Shown: positions 1 to 6,768 of the stretch, in pieces
How the letters are laid out: the number at the start of each line of letters is the position of its first letter
How positions within the stretch are numbered: the stretch's first letter is position 1
From: an uncultured Clostridia bacterium
GTDB lineage: Bacteria > Bacillota > Clostridia > Lachnospirales > Lachnospiraceae
DNA length: 10,516 nt
Direction: 5' to 3'
Assembly: GCA_937896665.1 (NCBI GenBank)
Contig: CALBNS010000130.1
Location: 1-10,516, forward strand
Notes under the pieces: generated by a model
The model's database searches: none
What the model saw: only the letters and a program-made list of their open reading frames with translations
What the model was told of the DNA's origin: nothing
Position numbers and translations under genes: made by a program

Positions 1-213
1 CTTGCGACAGCTATATTAGATTATCACATCTTTTCGCTGTTGTCAACAACTTTTTGAAACTTTTTTATTATTTCTGACTGACACTCGTGTATCTCCTACT
101 TGGTGTTTCTTGTCAGATTTTGTTGCCTCACCAACAACGAATGTTATTCTAGCATGCGTTTTCCAAACTGTCAATACTTTTTTTATTTTTTATTTTATTT
201 GTACAATTCGCAC
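1..213. other. AT-rich intergenic stretch, no recognisable gene
   Basis: This is the region beyond the 3' end of radA. It is very AT-rich, with several T runs on the + strand (for example around 177-200). A short open frame from about 100 to 285 on the + strand has a low-complexity Phe/Tyr/Cys-rich product and no ribosome binding site, so I do not regard it as a gene. The first 60 bases contain a short GTTG-TCAA-CAAC inverted repeat and nothing I can name. It may hold the 3' or 5' flank of a gene outside the window. Confidence 0.5.
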
Positions 214-250
214 AATTGCAGGCCGTTTTCTAACGCAACAGCCTGCAATT
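214..250 (-). terminator. Inverted repeat downstream of radA, possible terminator
   Basis: A perfect 10-bp inverted repeat (AATTGCAGGC at 214-223 and GCCTGCAATT at 241-250) lies 18 nt past the radA stop codon. Its 17-nt loop contains a smaller CGTT/AACG hairpin. The position fits transcription termination of the radA transcript. There is no uninterrupted T tract directly after the stem on the minus strand, so it could instead be an RNA-stabilising 3' hairpin or a weak terminator. Confidence 0.45.
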
Positions 251-268
251 ATCACTATATACCGTCAT

Positions 269-1624
269 TTATAATAACCGAATAGCTTCATTAATCGTCT
301 TTACACCGATAATTTCAATGCCATTTATATTTTTTACAATCTCCTTAGACACCATAGGCATGATACAAGTTTCAAACCCTAATTTCTTTGCTTCCGCCAC
401 TCTCTGCTCCGGCATATTCACCGCACGCACTTCTCCACTTAACCCAACTTCTCCAAATACAATTGTTTTTTCCGGAATTGGTTTGTTCTTATAACTGGAA
501 ACTATCGCCATCACAATTCCAAGATCAATTGCAGGCTCATTCATCTTAATTCCACCTGCAATATTCACATATGCATCATAATTTGCCAGATGAAGTCCGG
601 CTCTTTTCTCCAGAACTGCCATCAAAAGATTCACACGATTATAATCTGTGCCGGCTGCTGTTCTTCTCGGCATACCAAAATTACTATTGCAGACGAGTGC
701 CTGAATTTCTATTAAAATAGGACGTGTCCCTTCCATAGAACAAGCCACGACAGAACCGGATGCGTTTTCTGGTTTACCGCTCAACATAAATTCAGATGGA
801 TTGACCACTTCTTTCAAGCCATCTTGACGCATTTCAAACACTCCAATTTCATGTGTAGAGCCAAAACGATTCTTCACACTACGTAAGATACGATAAGACG
901 CGTGCCTGTCCCCTTCAAAATACAACACTGTATCTACCATATGTTCTAAAACTCTTGGTCCGGCAACCGTTCCTTCTTTTGTTACATGTCCCACCACAAA
1001 AATCGAAATGCCCAGACCTTTTGCAAGCTGCATTAACACATTCGTGGATTCCCGGACCTGAGACACACTTCCCGGCGCAGATACAACCTCTTCACTGTAC
1101 ATAGTCTGGATGGAATCGATGACCACCACTTCCGGTCTGTGTTTCTCTATAACGCCTTTAATTACCGCCAGATTCGTCTCACACAACAAAAAAATATTTT
1201 CTCCAAATTCCCCCATGCGATTTGCACGAAGTTTAATCTGCTTTAAAGACTCTTCTCCCGAAATATAAAGTACCTGTTTCTGTTTTTCGCATAACCGCTG
1301 ACAAACCTGTAGCAACAACGTTGATTTCCCAATGCCCGGATCACCGCCGACTAAAATGAGCGAGCCTGGTACGATACCTCCGCCCAGAACTCTGTCTAGT
1401 TCTGCTATTCTTGTGCATATCCTGTCTTCATTTGTTGTTTGAACATGATTCAATGCGACTACTTCCGTATCTCGCACACGCTGCACTGTGCTCCCTTTCG
1501 AAAAAGAAACTGCTTCCTCCACAAATGTATTCCACTCTTTACACATCGGGCACTGCCCAAGCCATTTGTTTTCCTCATGCCCACAATTCTGACAGAAAAA
1601 TACTGTTTTTTTGCCCTTTGCCAT
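269..1624 (-). CDS. radA: DNA repair protein RadA (branch-migration ATPase)
   Basis: The 451-aa product is full length for RadA/Sms. This RecA-like cytoplasmic ATPase drives branch migration of recombination intermediates and helps process stalled forks. Visible in order: an N-terminal C4 zinc finger (Cys11, Cys14, Cys25, Cys28); a RecA-type ATPase domain with Walker A GGDPGIGKS (residues 93-101) and Walker B VVVID (166-170); the RadA signature KNRFG (251-255); and a C-terminal Lon-protease-like domain (about 270-451), which in this family is structural and not proteolytic. The ATG at 1624 is preceded by GGAGG at good spacing, and the zinc finger begins 10 residues in, which supports this start. 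It lies downstream of clpC and a small unknown gene, separated from the latter by a structured leader. No truncation or missing motif is seen. Confidence 0.97.
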   Translation of the reverse strand: MAKGKKTVFFCQNCGHEENKWLGQCPMCKEWNTFVEEAVSFSKGSTVQRVRDTEVVALNHVQTTNEDRICTRIAELDRVLGGGIVPGSLILVGGDPGIGKSTLLLQVCQRLCEKQKQVLYISGEESLKQIKLRANRMGEFGENIFLLCETNLAVIKGVIEKHRPEVVVIDSIQTMYSEEVVSAPGSVSQVRESTNVLMQLAKGLGISIFVVGHVTKEGTVAGPRVLEHMVDTVLYFEGDRHASYRILRSVKNRFGSTHEIGVFEMRQDGLKEVVNPSEFMLSGKPENASGSVVACSMEGTRPILIEIQALVCNSNFGMPRRTAAGTDYNRVNLLMAVLEKRAGLHLANYDAYVNIAGGIKMNEPAIDLGIVMAIVSSYKNKPIPEKTIVFGEVGLSGEVRAVNMPEQRVAEAKKLGFETCIMPMVSKEIVKNINGIEIIGVKTINEAIRLL

Positions 1625-1647
1625 CCTTCTCCTCCAAAAATAAAGCT

Positions 1648-1687
1648 TATGCAGGCAGCGCCATTAAGCGACTGCTTCCCCTGCATA
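1648..1687 (-). terminator. Strong hairpin in the leader between the 137-aa gene and radA
   Basis: On the + strand TATGCAG (1648-1654) pairs with CTGCATA (1681-1687), and directly inside it GCAGCGC (1655-1661) pairs with GCGaCTGC (1668-1675) around a CATTAA loop. Left of the stem a T-rich run (TTTATTTTT on the minus strand) leads into the radA ribosome binding site. The shape is that of an intrinsic terminator or attenuator that would separate radA from the upstream gene. It ends about 23 nt before the radA start codon, so partial read-through would still express radA. Confidence 0.5.
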
Positions 1688-1729
1688 CAATAAAGAGAGC
1701 TGAGTAAACAGCCCTCCTTTTACTTTAAT

Positions 1730-2143
1730 CTATTTCTTAACAATTTTGACTTCTACAGCCTTGTTCTCATTCAAATCAACACTCACACTCAGCTTTCCGC
1801 TTAAGTTTGTATCCATCTTTCCAACGCTGACATCATCTAGAAATACTTCGTATCTGCTTTCTGCTTCAAGTCCTACCGTAAACTGTGCAGAATCAGAACC
1901 ATATACTTTAAAAGAGACACCATCTTCTGTTACTTGATAATCCAATACAGCAGTTCCCGGAACCGATTCATAAACAAACATTCCGTTTCGCTCTAATTTT
2001 GTAATCTCATTAAATGTTTTTACTTTATATATGTCTCCTTGAAATTCAAATCCTTCCACTTTTGTCTTTGAATCAAGTGTGTAATCACCAAAACTAAGTG
2101 CACCATTCGTTTCCGCCCTTAATAATTCACTTATCACTGCCAT
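1730..2143 (-). CDS. Small beta-rich protein of unknown function
   Basis: A 137-aa acidic protein with no signal peptide, membrane segment or catalytic motif that I can see. The ATG at 2143 has a consensus ribosome binding site (GGAGG, 7 nt upstream). The alternating polar/hydrophobic pattern, frequent Gly/Asp turns and many V/T/S/F residues point to an all-beta fold, perhaps a small beta-sandwich, and it ends in a basic KIVKK tail. From memory, similar short proteins in Lachnospiraceae are sometimes labelled 'endosialidase'. At this length, and with no sialidase features, that name should not be read as a function. It sits between clpC and radA, with a candidate promoter of its own upstream and a hairpin after it. 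Function unknown; that it is a real gene is well supported by the ribosome binding site and by codon use like its neighbours. Confidence 0.8.
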   Translation of the reverse strand: MAVISELLRAETNGALSFGDYTLDSKTKVEGFEFQGDIYKVKTFNEITKLERNGMFVYESVPGTAVLDYQVTEDGVSFKVYGSDSAQFTVGLEAESRYEVFLDDVSVGKMDTNLSGKLSVSVDLNENKAVEVKIVKK

Positions 2144-2200
2144 CTTCTTTCCTCCTAAGTCGTATCTTCTTGTCGCTTATCTATACAAATTGCTGTCTTC

Positions 2201-2229
2201 ATTATATAATAAACAAAATGGTTTGACTA
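2201..2229 (-). promoter_or_regulatory. Candidate promoter for the 137-aa gene
   Basis: Reading the minus strand, a perfect -10 TATAAT (2201-2206) lies 57 nt upstream of the start codon. TAGTCA (2225-2230), 18 nt further upstream, is a 4/6 match to the -35 consensus. It lies just past the clpC stop codon, so the small gene could be transcribed independently of clpC. The -35 is weak, so the call rests mainly on the -10. Confidence 0.4.
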
Positions 2230-2235
2230 GTTTTT

Positions 2236-4671
2236 TCAAGACTTTGTATAAAATTTTATTTCCTTTTTCGAAATACCAATTTCTACTTCCGTCCCACGCT
2301 GAACATCCCCGTTCAATACAGCCTCTGCCAAAGCATCTTCCAATTCACTCTGTATTACACGGCGTAAAGGACGGGCACCATATTTTTTATCTGTCCCTTT
2401 TTCTACAACATATTTTTTCACAGAATCACGGATAGTCAGTTGAATGTTCAACTGCTCTTTTGCACGCGTAGTCAGCTCTTTGCACATCAACCCAACAATT
2501 TTCTTCAAATGTTCTTCGTTCAGAGAATGAAAAACTATCGTCTCGTCAATACGGTTTAAAAATTCCGGACGAAATAGACGCTTTACTTCTTCCATAACAT
2601 TCGACTTCATCTTCTTATAATCTGCTTCTGCATCCTCCTGCGTGACAAATCCAAGTTTTTTAGGCTCTACAATCGCCTTTGCTCCCGCATTGGACGTCAT
2701 AATGATAACTGCATTTTTAAAATCCACCTTACGTCCCTGTGAATCTGTAATATGTCCATCATCAAGTACCTGAAGCAAGATATTAAACACGTCAGGATGC
2801 GCCTTTTCAATCTCATCAAACAGCACTACAGAGTATGGATTTCTGCGAACTTTTTCACTCAGCTGACCTCCATCTTCATGTCCGACATATCCCGGTGGGG
2901 AACCAATCAGTTTTGATACACTGTGCTTTTCCATATACTCCGACATATCCACACGTATCATCGCATCTTCCTTGCCAAATAATGCTTCTGCAAGTGTCTT
3001 TGAAAGTTCTGTCTTACCAACACCTGTCGGTCCTAAAAATAAAAAGGAACCAATCGGACGTTTTGGATCTTTTAAACCTACACGCCCACGTTTGACCGCT
3101 CTCGCCACTGCACTGACTGCCTCCTCCTGTCCAATCACTCGTTTATGCAGAATTTGCTCTAATTTCTGTAACCTTGCGCTCTCTGATTCTGCTAGTTTCC
3201 GAACAGGAATTTTCGTCCACGAAGCCACAACATCTGCTATATCTTCTTCATTTACAATAAGTTTTCGCTTTCCGTTTGCATTTTCGAAACGTTTTCGCGT
3301 ACTTCCTATCTTTTTCATCAGCTCCTCCTGTTCCTTATGAATCAGAGAAGCTTCAGCAAAATCTCCATTTTTAATTTTTTCTTCCTTCTCCACACCTAAT
3401 GTCTGCAAAAGAACTTCCATATCATTTAAATTTTCCGGCACCTTAAATCCTGCAAGGTTTGTTTTGGAACATGCTTCGTCCAATACATCTATTGCTTTAT
3501 CCGGTAGATTACGATCATTAATATACCGTTCCGACAAATCAACCGCTGCCTGTAGTGCTTCCTGCGTAATCTCCACATGATGATGCATCTCGTATTTTTC
3601 TTTCAAGCCTTCTAAAATGCACATACATTGTTCTTTTGTTGGCTCTTCAATGGTAATTGGCTGAAACCTGCGCTCCAACGCCGCATCTTTTTCGATATAT
3701 TTCCGATATTCCGCAATTGTTGTTGCACCAATCAGTTGAATTTCCCCACGGGCCATGGATGGTTTTAAAATATTTGCCGCATTAATCGCACCCTCCGCAC
3801 CCCCGGCACCAATAATTGTATGAATTTCGTCCAAGAACAAAATTACATTCCCATCCGCTTTGACTTCACGCAGCATTTTTTTCATGCGCTCCTCAAATTC
3901 TCCACGATACTTTGAACCTGCCACCATACCGGATAAATCCAGTGTCAAAAGTCGCTTGTCTTTCATACTCTCCGGAACCATGCCGGCAGCAATCCTGCCC
4001 GCAAGTCCCTCAATAATTGCAGTCTTACCAACTCCAGGTTCCCCCACAAGACAAGGGTTGTTCTTTGTACGTCTACTGAGTACCTGCATCAAACGTGCAA
4101 TCTCATTTTCTCTTCCGATAACAGGGTCCAGTTTTCCTTCAGAAGCCTGTGCTGTCAAATCTGTGCTATATTGTTCCAATGCACCACCCTGTACTCTGCC
4201 TTCGTTTCTATTTTCCTCCAGATATTCTCTGGGATTTGCCCCTATCACATCTAATACATGTGCCTGTATTTTTTCAAGATTCACATTCATAGTTGTAAGA
4301 ATTCTGGTGCCCACACAATCAATGTCCTTTAACATTGCAAGCAACATGTGCTCCGTTCCAATCTTTTCAGAATGAAGAAATTCTGCTTCCTGAAAAGCAT
4401 TATCAAGCAGATATTCTAATCTTGGACTAAACTCCAATGTTCTTTTTGGTTTTACTTCATTTACCGGAGAAATCAATTCATGAATAATCTTTATGATTTT
4501 CTCCTCATCCACGTGATTTGCTGCCAGTACCTGTCCTGCTACTCCTGTAACCTCTTTTCCAAGTCCTAAAAGCAAATGCTCTGTTCCAATATATGGGTGG
4601 TTATATTTCTTTGCCAATGTTCTGGCAATCTCTAATACTCTCGCAGCCTGTTTTGTAAACTCTTTCTGCAT
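2236..4671 (-). CDS. clpC: ATP-dependent Clp protease ATP-binding subunit ClpC
   Basis: An Hsp100 AAA+ unfoldase that feeds misfolded or tagged proteins to ClpP in the cytoplasm. The start at 4671 (MQKEFT) has AGGAGG 7 nt upstream and gives 811 aa; an in-frame ATG 10 codons earlier lacks a site. Visible in order: two Clp_N repeats (about 1-145); AAA+ domain D1 with Walker A GEPGVGKT (210-217), Walker B ending in DE (281-282) and arginine fingers near 334-335; a short coiled-coil middle domain (about 420-465) of ClpC type, not the long ClpB type; D2 with Walker A GPTGVGKT (547-554) and Walker B DE (619-620); an LGF tripeptide (673-675) at the position of the ClpP-docking loop; and a GARPLRR sensor-2 motif (765-771). 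All catalytic motifs are intact. It lies 13 nt after a GntR-type regulator gene and not behind ctsR-mcsA-mcsB, so a different regulator probably controls it. Confidence 0.96.
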   Translation of the reverse strand: MQKEFTKQAARVLEIARTLAKKYNHPYIGTEHLLLGLGKEVTGVAGQVLAANHVDEEKIIKIIHELISPVNEVKPKRTLEFSPRLEYLLDNAFQEAEFLHSEKIGTEHMLLAMLKDIDCVGTRILTTMNVNLEKIQAHVLDVIGANPREYLEENRNEGRVQGGALEQYSTDLTAQASEGKLDPVIGRENEIARLMQVLSRRTKNNPCLVGEPGVGKTAIIEGLAGRIAAGMVPESMKDKRLLTLDLSGMVAGSKYRGEFEERMKKMLREVKADGNVILFLDEIHTIIGAGGAEGAINAANILKPSMARGEIQLIGATTIAEYRKYIEKDAALERRFQPITIEEPTKEQCMCILEGLKEKYEMHHHVEITQEALQAAVDLSERYINDRNLPDKAIDVLDEACSKTNLAGFKVPENLNDMEVLLQTLGVEKEEKIKNGDFAEASLIHKEQEELMKKIGSTRKRFENANGKRKLIVNEEDIADVVASWTKIPVRKLAESESARLQKLEQILHKRVIGQEEAVSAVARAVKRGRVGLKDPKRPIGSFLFLGPTGVGKTELSKTLAEALFGKEDAMIRVDMSEYMEKHSVSKLIGSPPGYVGHEDGGQLSEKVRRNPYSVVLFDEIEKAHPDVFNILLQVLDDGHITDSQGRKVDFKNAVIIMTSNAGAKAIVEPKKLGFVTQEDAEADYKKMKSNVMEEVKRLFRPEFLNRIDETIVFHSLNEEHLKKIVGLMCKELTTRAKEQLNIQLTIRDSVKKYVVEKGTDKKYGARPLRRVIQSELEDALAEAVLNGDVQRGTEVEIGISKKEIKFYTKS

Positions 4672-4684
4672 ATCATTCCTCCTG

Positions 4685-5053
4685 TTATCTATACTCATCA
4701 AATATCTCGTCTACAAGCTCATGGATTTCTTCCCTTGTTATCTGCCTGCATCTGCCTTTGGCAAGTACAATCGCAAGCTGACCCTTCATTTCTTCCAATG
4801 CTTGTAATTTATTCAGATCAATCGCAATTACTGCGCCTCTTCTTCTATCTAGTCGGATAATTCCCTGCTCTCGTAAAACTGCATATGCTTTATTCACTGT
4901 ATGCATATTAATTCCAATATTTTCCGCCATCTGGCGTACTGACGGAAGCGAATCTCCTTCACGAATTCTGGATGTGGCAATTCCCATGATAATCTGGTTG
5001 CATAATTGTATATAGATCGCTTCATCACTGTTAAAATCAATCTCTATCATCAT
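4685..5053 (-). CDS. GntR-family (YtrA-type) transcriptional regulator
   Basis: The 122-aa product from ATG 5053 is the usual size for the YtrA subgroup of GntR regulators, a winged helix-turn-helix plus a short C-terminal helical tail. Residues about 10-78 carry the family pattern: YIQLCNQI, then IREGDSLPSVRQMAENI, then NMHTVNKAYAVLREQGII and the wing RRRGAVIA. The rest is a short dimerisation tail with no effector-binding domain. An open frame extends upstream to 5245, but those codons lie over the promoter and palindrome, and AGGTGAG sits 4 nt before the ATG at 5053. Its stop is 13 nt from the clpC start, so the two form one operon. It probably represses its own operon through the palindrome at 5078-5098. 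YtrA-type regulators usually sit beside ABC-transporter genes; pairing with clpC is unusual compared with the Bacillus model. Confidence 0.9.
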   Translation of the reverse strand: MMIEIDFNSDEAIYIQLCNQIIMGIATSRIREGDSLPSVRQMAENIGINMHTVNKAYAVLREQGIIRLDRRRGAVIAIDLNKLQALEEMKGQLAIVLAKGRCRQITREEIHELVDEIFDEYR

Positions 5054-5077
5054 ATTTCTCACCTTTTCTCTTCTGTT

Positions 5078-5098
5078 TGTTATAATAGCATTATAACA
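5078..5098. promoter_or_regulatory. Perfect palindromic operator over the gntR-clpC -10 box
   Basis: TGTTATAAT (5078-5086) and ATTATAACA (5090-5098) form perfect 9-bp inverted arms around AGC. The right arm contains the -10 box of the minus-strand promoter, so a dimer bound here would block RNA polymerase. This is the geometry expected of an autoregulated GntR/YtrA operator. Assignment to the adjacent regulator is an inference from position. Confidence 0.65.
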
Positions 5099-5117
5099 TT
5101 TCGCACAAATTTGTCCA
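5090..5117 (-). promoter_or_regulatory. Promoter of the gntR-clpC operon
   Basis: On the minus strand TGGACA (5112-5117, 5/6 match to -35), a 16-nt spacer and TATAAT (5090-5095, perfect -10) preceded by TGT, which makes an extended -10. It lies about 37 nt upstream of the GntR start codon. A perfect ACAAATTTGT palindrome (5105-5114) overlaps the -35 and could be a second protein-binding site. I see no CtsR heptad repeats (GGTCAAA) here. Confidence 0.7.
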
Positions 5118-5147
5118 CGAAATTTTATCAAATGCTCTAATAATTTC

Positions 5148-5176
5148 TTGACAGTAATATTTTCCTGTGTTTTAAT
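5148..5176 (+). promoter_or_regulatory. Promoter of the padR gene
   Basis: TTGACA (5148-5153, perfect -35), a 17-nt spacer and TTTAAT (5171-5176, 5/6 -10) preceded by TGT (extended -10). It drives the divergent + strand padR operon, about 54 nt upstream of the start codon. A 9-bp tandem direct repeat TTAATATAA (5172-5180 and 5181-5189) overlaps and follows the -10. A TTGCA-T-TGCAA palindrome (5195-5205) lies in the leader. Both are candidate PadR binding sites. Confidence 0.65.
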
Positions 5177-5229
5177 ATAATTAATATAACTACCTTGCAT
5201 TGCAAAATAGTAATAGGCAGGTGATGCGT

Positions 5230-5562
5230 ATGTATGATAAAACACAATTATTAAAGGGAATTTATGAAGGCTGTATTTTAAAAATCATCAGTGTGAATGA
5301 CGCATATGGTTACAAAATCGTTTCCACGCTTCAGGAAAAAGGATTTACAGAAATAAAAGAAGGAACAATCTATCCGCTTTTACTACGCCTGGAAAAAAAC
5401 GGTTATATTACTTCAGAATTTCGGGTTTCCGAAATTGGACCATCACGGAAGTACTATAAGATTACCGAGTCAGGGAAAATACGTATCTCAGAATTTGAAG
5501 GAGCATGGAAGGACGTCATCCGCATGGTAGATTTTGTGTTTAAAGATAATCAGGAGGGTTAA
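5230..5562 (+). CDS. PadR-family transcriptional regulator
   Basis: A winged helix-turn-helix repressor of the PadR type, 110 aa from the ATG at 5230. AGGTG at 5219-5223 is correctly spaced for 5230, and the family usually begins KTQLLKG close to the N-terminus; the ATG at 5224 is an alternative. The family pattern is clear: KTQLLKGIYEGCILKII, then YGYKIVSTLQEKG, then EGTIYPLLLRLEKNGYI (recognition helix), then the wing with GPSRKYYKIT, then a short C-terminal helix. PadR regulators of this short class typically control an adjacent membrane protein or transporter and respond to small or envelope-active molecules. Here the next gene, 3 nt downstream, is a damaged small membrane protein, so the original target operon seems to have decayed. 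The PadR itself looks intact. Confidence 0.92.
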   Translation: MYDKTQLLKGIYEGCILKIISVNDAYGYKIVSTLQEKGFTEIKEGTIYPLLLRLEKNGYITSEFRVSEIGPSRKYYKITESGKIRISEFEGAWKDVIRMVDFVFKDNQEG

Positions 5563-5565
5563 ATT

Positions 5566-5953
5566 ATGGCAGATCAGTTACGTTTATTAAGAAAAGAAAA
5601 TAAACTTCGCAGAGCATGTCTAAAGAAGGAAAACAGAGAAATGTTGGATAAGTGGATTACTTATGCAAAAGCTTCTGATATAAATCCTTACGATTTTGAA
5701 TTATGCTGTAAGGAGTTAATTGGGATCGCACTGCAGAAGGAGTTGGAAGGTAAAGATCTGGAACACTTTTTTGGCGAAGATAGTGTTTTTCATCTTTGCC
5801 TGGAGAATAAAATTCTTAACCAATTGGACAATTCCAGGAGTACCGGCTATTACCTTTCACATTCTGCTCGGTGGATTAGGGATTGTATTAACTGTGTTTT
5901 ACAAAAAGTATATTAATGAACTTGTTCAGGCACGCCCTTGGCAGGATATGTAG
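5566..5953 (+). pseudogene. PadR-associated small membrane protein, probably frameshifted
   Basis: The frame opening at ATG 5566, with AGGAGGG upstream and 3 nt after padR, runs to a stop at 5916 (116 aa). Its first ~85 residues are charged and helical (RKENKLRR, KENREMLDKWITYAKAS, YDFELCCKELIGIAL, EGKDLEHFFGED), which resembles the soluble N-terminal part of the DUF1129/DUF1048-type proteins encoded after PadR genes. Beyond about 5830 this frame turns unlike a protein. The next frame instead encodes a hydrophobic helix (AITFHILLGGLGIVLTVFYK) and a plausible tail, INELVQARPWQDM, stopping at 5953. The distance from 5566 to 5953 is one base over a multiple of three, which fits a one-base insertion, a two-base deletion or an out-of-frame larger deletion near 5820-5840. 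Family assignment is tentative. Confidence 0.55.
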
Positions 5954-5968
5954 GGAGGGGCGTTTTAA

Positions 5969-6455
5969 ATGACACGTAAGAAATTGCTTGGAATAATCAT
6001 TACTACAACAGTTTTTCTCATTTGTGCAGTTATTCTAATAAAAAATAGAGAGATTAAAAAACCATTGCCCCGGGATAATGATACAGAGTTTGCGTCCGGT
6101 TCAAAAATATCAATTGAAGAACTGATAGAACTCCAAGTTAAATCTTTATACAAACTATGCAAAGTATGGGGATTTACTAAATATCATCATCCTTCTGTTG
6201 TTGATGGGACACTAAACTGGGATGCCGAATTATTTCGTGTAATCCCAAGAGTTTTAAAAGCTACAGATCATAAAGAAACGAACGAAGTATTATGTGATTG
6301 GCTGAAACAATTTCCTTTTAAAACCAATTCTCCTGATGAAGATGCTTCCATTTGGATTGATGTCCAAAACAAAAATGGAGGAATTACATTAGATACATCA
6401 TGGATAGAGGACATTGAATGGTTGGCCCCAGAGCTGTGTACGGTTCTAAAAAACC
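5969..6455 (+). pseudogene. S41-family peptidase-like protein, 3'-truncated
   Basis: ATG 5969 has a GGGAGGGG ribosome binding site and follows the damaged membrane-protein gene by 15 nt. Residues 1-4 are basic and about 5-24 form a hydrophobic signal/anchor helix, so the protein would sit outside the membrane. Residues about 48-160 contain a pattern I associate with the N-terminal helical region of certain S41 (C-terminal-processing-like) peptidases: YKLCKVWGFTKYHHPSV, then NWDAELFRVIPRVL, then WIEDIEWLAPEL. The peptidase and PDZ parts, with the catalytic Ser/Lys, are missing. Homology appears to stop near 6450; the frame then reads into an antisense ATPase fragment and ends at 6526. The gene therefore lost its 3' two thirds by deletion and cannot be catalytic. 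Confidence 0.65.
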
Positions 6456-6675
6456 TATTCTTTATTACAACCGTCAAGCCCTCATTAGATTTATTCAGAC
6501 AATTTTCAACATCCCTTAATATTTGACTTTTTCCACTGTTATTCGCACCAGTAAACACCACTATGCTATTACAAGCGAGAGGTAGAACAGTCCCATCATT
6601 GAATGCAATACTTTGCATGAAAACTTGAGGTTTTTGCTCCGCAACCGTTGCTATAGTTTCATTTTCGACACCCAT
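6455..6675 (-). pseudogene. AAA-family ATPase, N-terminal fragment only
   Basis: ATG 6675 has GGGAGG 7 nt upstream. About 73 codons encode a typical start of an AAA_21/SMC-like ATPase: FMQSIAFNDGTVLPL, then a Walker A motif GANNSGKS in the context IVVFTGANNSGKSQILRDVE. Near 6455 the ATPase-like sequence stops and the frame continues, out of register, through the antisense of the S41 fragment to a stop at 6268. Walker B, signature and all later domains are absent, so it cannot hydrolyse ATP as a normal family member. Proteins that start this way are large stand-alone ATPases often found in accessory or phage-defence contexts. That the ancestor was a defence gene is only a possibility. Confidence 0.65.
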
Positions 6676-6768
6676 AAATAACCTCCCTATTTAGTCAAGT
6701 GTTTTTCCTTTTATTCGAAAGAAATTTCAGTTTTTTATCGCATCTAAACGAATATCCTTTAATAAATA

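Noticed and set aside
100..285. Open frame of 61 codons on the + strand left of radA
   Set aside because: Low-complexity Phe/Tyr/Cys-rich product from AT-rich DNA, no ribosome binding site, and it overlaps the radA end and the inverted repeat.
1411..1707. Overlapping open frames on both strands across the radA start
   Set aside because: They are shadows of radA. The real frame has the zinc finger, Walker motifs and a consensus ribosome binding site.
4672..4701. ClpC start 10 codons upstream
   Set aside because: The upstream ATG overlaps the end of the GntR gene and lacks a Shine-Dalgarno site. The ATG at 4671 has AGGAGG at ideal spacing and begins with the usual ClpC N-terminus.
5054..5150. 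CtsR operator upstream of the clpC operon
   Set aside because: I looked for tandem GGTCAAA heptads and found none.
5054..5245. N-terminal extension of the GntR regulator to 5245
   Set aside because: It would cover the promoter and palindrome, is not part of the GntR fold, and the ATG at 5053 has its own ribosome binding site.
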